From: Vitellaria paradoxa | Lineage: Eukaryota; Streptophyta; Magnoliopsida; Ericales; Sapotaceae | DNA: 64,000 nucleotides | NCBI GenBank assembly: GCA_019916065.1 | Contig: CM034240.1 | Coordinates: forward strand, 47,788,238 to 47,852,237 | Reading direction: 5' to 3' | In this document: piece after piece, positions 60,236 through 64,000 of the stretch | Layout: each line of letters opens with the position of its first letter | Position numbering within the stretch: the stretch's first letter is position 1 | Notes under the pieces: model-generated | Told to the model about the DNA's origin: nothing | Databases searched by the model: none | The model's input: only the letters and a program-made list of their open reading frames with translations | Made by a program: the position numbers and the translations under genes

Positions 60236-60975
60236 TAGCGTATTCGTTTACTTTGACAAGTTAAGATCGGCGTGAAACAAATATTCGCATTGGCGGAGCA
60301 AAATTAACAAACAGTCAAATAAGTGAAAAAACAAATGGAAAAAAAAAAAAAAAGCAAGACGAAAATGTGGACACGGATGTGTGAATGCAAATATTCGATG
60401 ATGAGATGGAGCAATCAATTTTGTTTTATTTTTTCTTTTTTGAAACTAAAAAGATTTTATTAAGCATCAAAGAGTTACAATGACTTTTCTCGTACCAATA
60501 TTTTTAAGACTTTGGAAGAATGCTGATAAGGAAATTTCTATAAAAAGTAATGAATCTTTTAAATAATTAGGTGTCATTTGATTTACTTTCTCATTTTTTG
60601 TTTTCTATTTTTGTTTTATGTGTTAAAAATCTCTAAACAAAAAAATAAAAAATATTCTGTTTTTTCTTATTTAGAATTTTTCTTATTTTAGGTTAAAAAT
60701 TCTCAAAATAATTTTTTGTCATTTTTTATTTCACGTGTAAACTTAATTTTTATTTTTCAAAATAAATTTAAAAAATACGAGTAATTAAATGAGTTAAAAA
60801 ATATATTTTTTTAAAAGGTAAATGAGTTAAAAAAATAAACAGCACTATTATTGGCATAAGCCGGGCCGCCTCTCTCATCTTCTCACGCTTTGATTCTGTG
60901 ACAGCGATTTTCCTTGACCAAATTGAAAGGTCAGGCACTTGTGACCATTTGGACATCTTTGAAAAAAGAAAGCGA

Positions 60976-61116
60976 CTTAGGAGTGTTTAATTGGAAAAAG
61001 TTTGATAAAAAAAAGTATAATAAAAGTACAAAAAATTGATGTAAAAATGATATGTGATAAAATTTAATTGGAAGAAAGTACAAAAAAATTAATATATTTT
61101 GATTAGTTTTGACCTC
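60976..61116 (+). repeat. MITE, 'GGTCAAAA' family, copy 13, cut at its right end
   Basis: Starts GAGTGTTTAATTGGAAAAAG and runs to GATTAGTTTTGACC, where the expected AACCAAACAC terminus is missing. The LTR-like sequence beginning at 61122 interrupts it. Confidence 0.6.
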
Positions 61117-61121
61117 CAGAA

Positions 61122-63575
61122 TGTTGGAATATCCAGCCAACAGCTTCTTCTAGAAGCTTGAGGCTTTGGGAAATAAAAAAAGTGATTTTTTTTTTAGTTA
61201 GCCACCTTTTTTTTGTGTTTGAAAAGGTGACTTTTTTTTTAAGCTAACTTTTCAATTCTTGTTAATTTGACATTTTTATCTTTGAAGATTTAAAAGAAAA
61301 TAAAAATGTAATATGATAAATTTAGTCATTTTACAAATAAGTAAACAAGCCAATAAACTAAGATTGCCAAACGGAGTCTGAAGAGCCTTCTAGAAGAAAA
61401 AGTAAGTTCTTCTACAACTCTAAAGAAGGAAACTCAAAGGACGAGAAGATGGAAGGTCAAAACCCATGTCTAATCCTTTCCTATTCCTTTGTCTTGTTCT
61501 TCCATCCCTCGTGTATAAATAGATATAATGTAATATCTGATATTTATTTTTGGCTATTTATGTGATATTTAATAAAATATTTTAATTAAAAATTCGTGAA
61601 ATTATTTTATTCTTCCTGAGTCGGGTGTGGTCCGAATTGATAATTGGTTTTACAACTGGGCCAAGGGCCCAGCTCTCTTTTCTTTCCTTCCTTTCTTTCT
61701 CCTTTCCTTTTTCATTTTTCATTTCATTTTTTTTTTTGCTCGACACACAGAAAAGAGAGAGAGAAGAAAAAAAAGAAGAGAGAGAGGGTAGAAGGAGAAA
61801 GTGCAATCTGGAGCGGAAAGCCAACAGATCAAGGTAGCATTCGACGTCGTGATCGTCGTGGTGATGACCATTTTCGATGATTTGGCTTGAACGAGAGAAA
61901 TTAACTTTTGAAGGTTGAAAGCTCAACCAATTTTGTTCTTTTCTCTTTAGATTTGAGGTAGATGGAACTTATATTCGTGTTTTAAATGTTGTTAATATGA
62001 TTTTGATATATATGTGTGTGTGTGTGTGTGTATATGTGCGGCGCGCGCTTTTGATTTCGTGAAATATCACGAAATTTTTACATATATATGTGTGTGTGTG
62101 TGTGTGTGTTTGTGTGAATGTGGGTGATATATGCATATAAATGTCAATATCTTGCATATATTTAAGTTATTCTTTGATTAAATGTTGAAGTAACATGTGA
62201 TTTTAGTGTATAAGTGTTATTATATGAGTTATTATTAAGATTGAGGCTTGAATGGGTGATTTGGGGAATGAATCGGAGTTGGGTTTCGTTGAAACAGAAC
62301 CTAGAAATGGGCACTAGACTCTGCTGTTCGGGCTGACTGATTAGGGTGTCCGGACACTAGTGAGATAGATTTTTGAAAGATGTAAAAAATTGATTTTTAA
62401 TTATATTTTGTGTCCAAACTAAATTATTATAGATTTGTAATGATGGAATGAACCCCAAAGCATCATTAAGCCTTATCAGAATGTATTTTAATATTGAGAT
62501 GATATCTATTTGCATGATTAAGCATATCATGTGCACGAGGCTAGAGTAATATCCCCTAGTTTATGTTGTGAATATTGATTGGTAAAGAGTGTCACATTTA
62601 TATTGTGACGTTCTGAAGCACCGGTTATATATGTGAATGAGATTTATGATTTGAAAAAAATTGATAAAATGAGATTTTAAAAATACCGGATGATCTGCCA
62701 GTCAATATATATGACTAGAGTTTAGTCATTTGGAGTTGGAACATTAATTATGAAATATAACTATGAGATTTTTTTCGAACTGCAACCAGACCCTGTGTTT
62801 GACTAGGGGTATGACACAGTTCCTTAACAGAAGGGTCAGGGGGTGTAACACGGTTCTCCTGAGTCTTACACCAGTGAGGGTGTAACACGGTTCTCCACTT
62901 GATATATATATATATACATGGAGATATACGTTTGTTGTAAGCGTAAACGATGCGCTTGGTGACTCTACGTGCTGTGTTAAACGTCGCCCGTCCCAAGATA
63001 AGGTTGGAGCTAAGTGGAGATTAGAGAATTGCATTGGCCATTGTATTGCATTACATGTGTATTGTTATTTTATATTTTGATTGATATTGTTGTGGATTAC
63101 GTTATATGCTTGATTATGTTCACTCGTGCACACTTACACGGTCCTACGTATTGGGCAAGTTTACTCATTCCACCCATATTTCAGGTGATCTAACAAGGCC
63201 AGGGAGTAGTTTCCTTGAACTGAGTTGAGATTGATTGATTGACCTATTATGAAATTTTATTTATATTTGGATTATTGTATTTTTATTTGTGTGACCCGAA
63301 GTGTGAGCCCCAAACTTATTTCTATTATGTGCTTGTTTATTTACGATGTTTATTTGCCTGTATAAGCCTTGGTTTGTACCACCGAGGTGTGACGTTGGAT
63401 GTATCGTGGTTGATGTTATTTTTATTTATTTAATATGGAAATGGGGGACGTGATTAGTTACTCTAATGATTTTTATTATATTATGATTTGATCTTGGAAC
63501 AAGTTTTCTTTTAATTTAATTAATTGCCATATTCCCATACCGTCTATCTCAGACAATTAAGTTAAAGGCGTGATA
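61122..63575 (+). repeat. Probable 5' LTR of a second Gypsy-type element
   Basis: Starts TGTTGGAATATCC within a MITE end. It contains a TATA box (GTATAAATAGAT near 61511), GT microsatellites (62015-62032, 62089-62110) and a short duplication of GGGTGTAACACGGTTCTCC near 62850 and 62878. It ends at GGCGTGATA. Two bases later TTGATATCAGAG resembles the initiator-Met tRNA primer site. About 2.45 kb is long but within the range of plant Gypsy LTRs. The 3' copy would lie outside the window, so the call rests on the primer site and start motif. Confidence 0.5.
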
Positions 63576-64000
63576 GATTGATATCAGAGTTTTAGGTTGC
63601 GTTTACTTTTAGATCTTGCGTGGTAAGGCTTATTCATTTTCGTGGAGAATTAATAATTTATCGTAGTATATCGTTGGTTTTGGAATTTATGATAGTTGTA
63701 TTTTGTAGAATGGTTGGTGCTTGTGTTCGTTTTTACAAGTCTGATTTACACCCCAAGTGCAAGGTATTTGATTTTAAGCACGATAAAAAATTCGGTGAAT
63801 ATCGAGTCGAATCACAGAAAACTTCGAATGATTTTGAAACAAAACACTTAGGAAAAATCTTTTGGAAAATCAAACTCACAAAGAATTTATGATGATTTTT
63901 GAAATTTGATAATGAAAATTTTGTTGAAAATTGTTTTTTTTTTTTAATTATAAAAACAACTTGAACCAAATCAATTCAAGTAAAGATTTCTATGGATTTT
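63576..64000 (+). mobile_element. Leader of the second Gypsy-type element, cut by the window end
   Basis: The primer-site-like TTGATATCAGAGTTTTAGG is followed by AT-rich leader. The open frames at 63620-63892 (about 90 codons) show no recognised gag motif and may be noise. Confidence 0.4.

Larger units (their letters stand above)
57240..60970. other. Gene-free right half of the segmental duplication
   Basis: Matches 32430-37105 in order but lacks the hAT-type element, the palindromic MITE and the extra local duplication seen there. A block of about 200 bp (ATATTCGCATTGGCG(A/G)AGCAAAATT to AAATGTGGAC(T/A)CGGATGTG) occurs twice here (about 57275 and 60280) and once near 36660, so this half has a further internal duplication. 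Confidence 0.65.

Noticed and set aside
63620..63892. 90-codon frame at the right edge as gag
   Set aside because: No capsid or zinc-knuckle motif is visible and the window ends before it can be assessed.

Overview
The window is nuclear DNA of a flowering plant. Genes are split by GT-AG introns, the intergenic DNA is very AT-rich, and transposable elements of several classes are dense. The species cannot be told from the sequence. No RNA gene, CRISPR array or bacterial feature was seen.

Six host genes are supported. At the left, an ACOT13-type hotdog thioesterase (766-3522, +) converges on an intact type II peroxiredoxin, PRXIIB (4970-7307, -). Three NRT1/PTR FAMILY (NPF1-like) transporter genes follow, all on the minus strand and with the same four-exon structure: copy A (12376-15391), copy B (18374-22395) and copy C (48754-53584). 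An isochorismatase-family hydrolase (42079-46998, -) lies between B and C and has a 3.2 kb last intron. Exon lengths add up to complete reading frames for the thioesterase (157 aa), peroxiredoxin (162 aa), isochorismatase (198 aa), NPF-A (608 aa, or 599 from a second start) and NPF-C (594 aa). NPF-B has a 1-base frameshift. NPF-C lacks nine codons in transmembrane helix 7 and has lost both glutamates of the ExxE[K/R] motif. All three copies have Met at the second Glu position.

Copies B and C belong to a segmental duplication, about 18.3-37.1 kb against 48.7-61.0 kb. Because the two halves can be compared, several insertions can be checked against an empty site. In the first half, a roughly 1.48 kb Mutator-type element with 9-bp target duplications carries promoter-like and GC-rich non-TIR sequence (a Pack-MULE candidate). 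It is itself split by a nearly intact Ty3/Gypsy retrotransposon (23824-29270) whose LTRs differ at only three aligned bases. Further right are a 1.36 kb foldback element, a hAT-type element (33098-34464) filled with a 600-bp purine/pyrimidine-alternating minisatellite, and a second hAT-type element (39146-40666). In the second half, a 1 kb terminal-inverted-repeat insertion enlarges NPF-C intron 2, and the region upstream of NPF-C contains a large palindrome built from NPF promoter-flank sequence. The right edge (from 61122) looks like the 5' LTR of another Gypsy-type element that runs out of the window.

The rest is AT-rich spacer with many short MITEs and five tiny poly(A)-tailed insertions with 10-15 bp target duplications. 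Nothing here amounts to a gene system working together. The interest lies in the three-gene transporter array in different states of decay and in the nested, datable transposon insertions around it.
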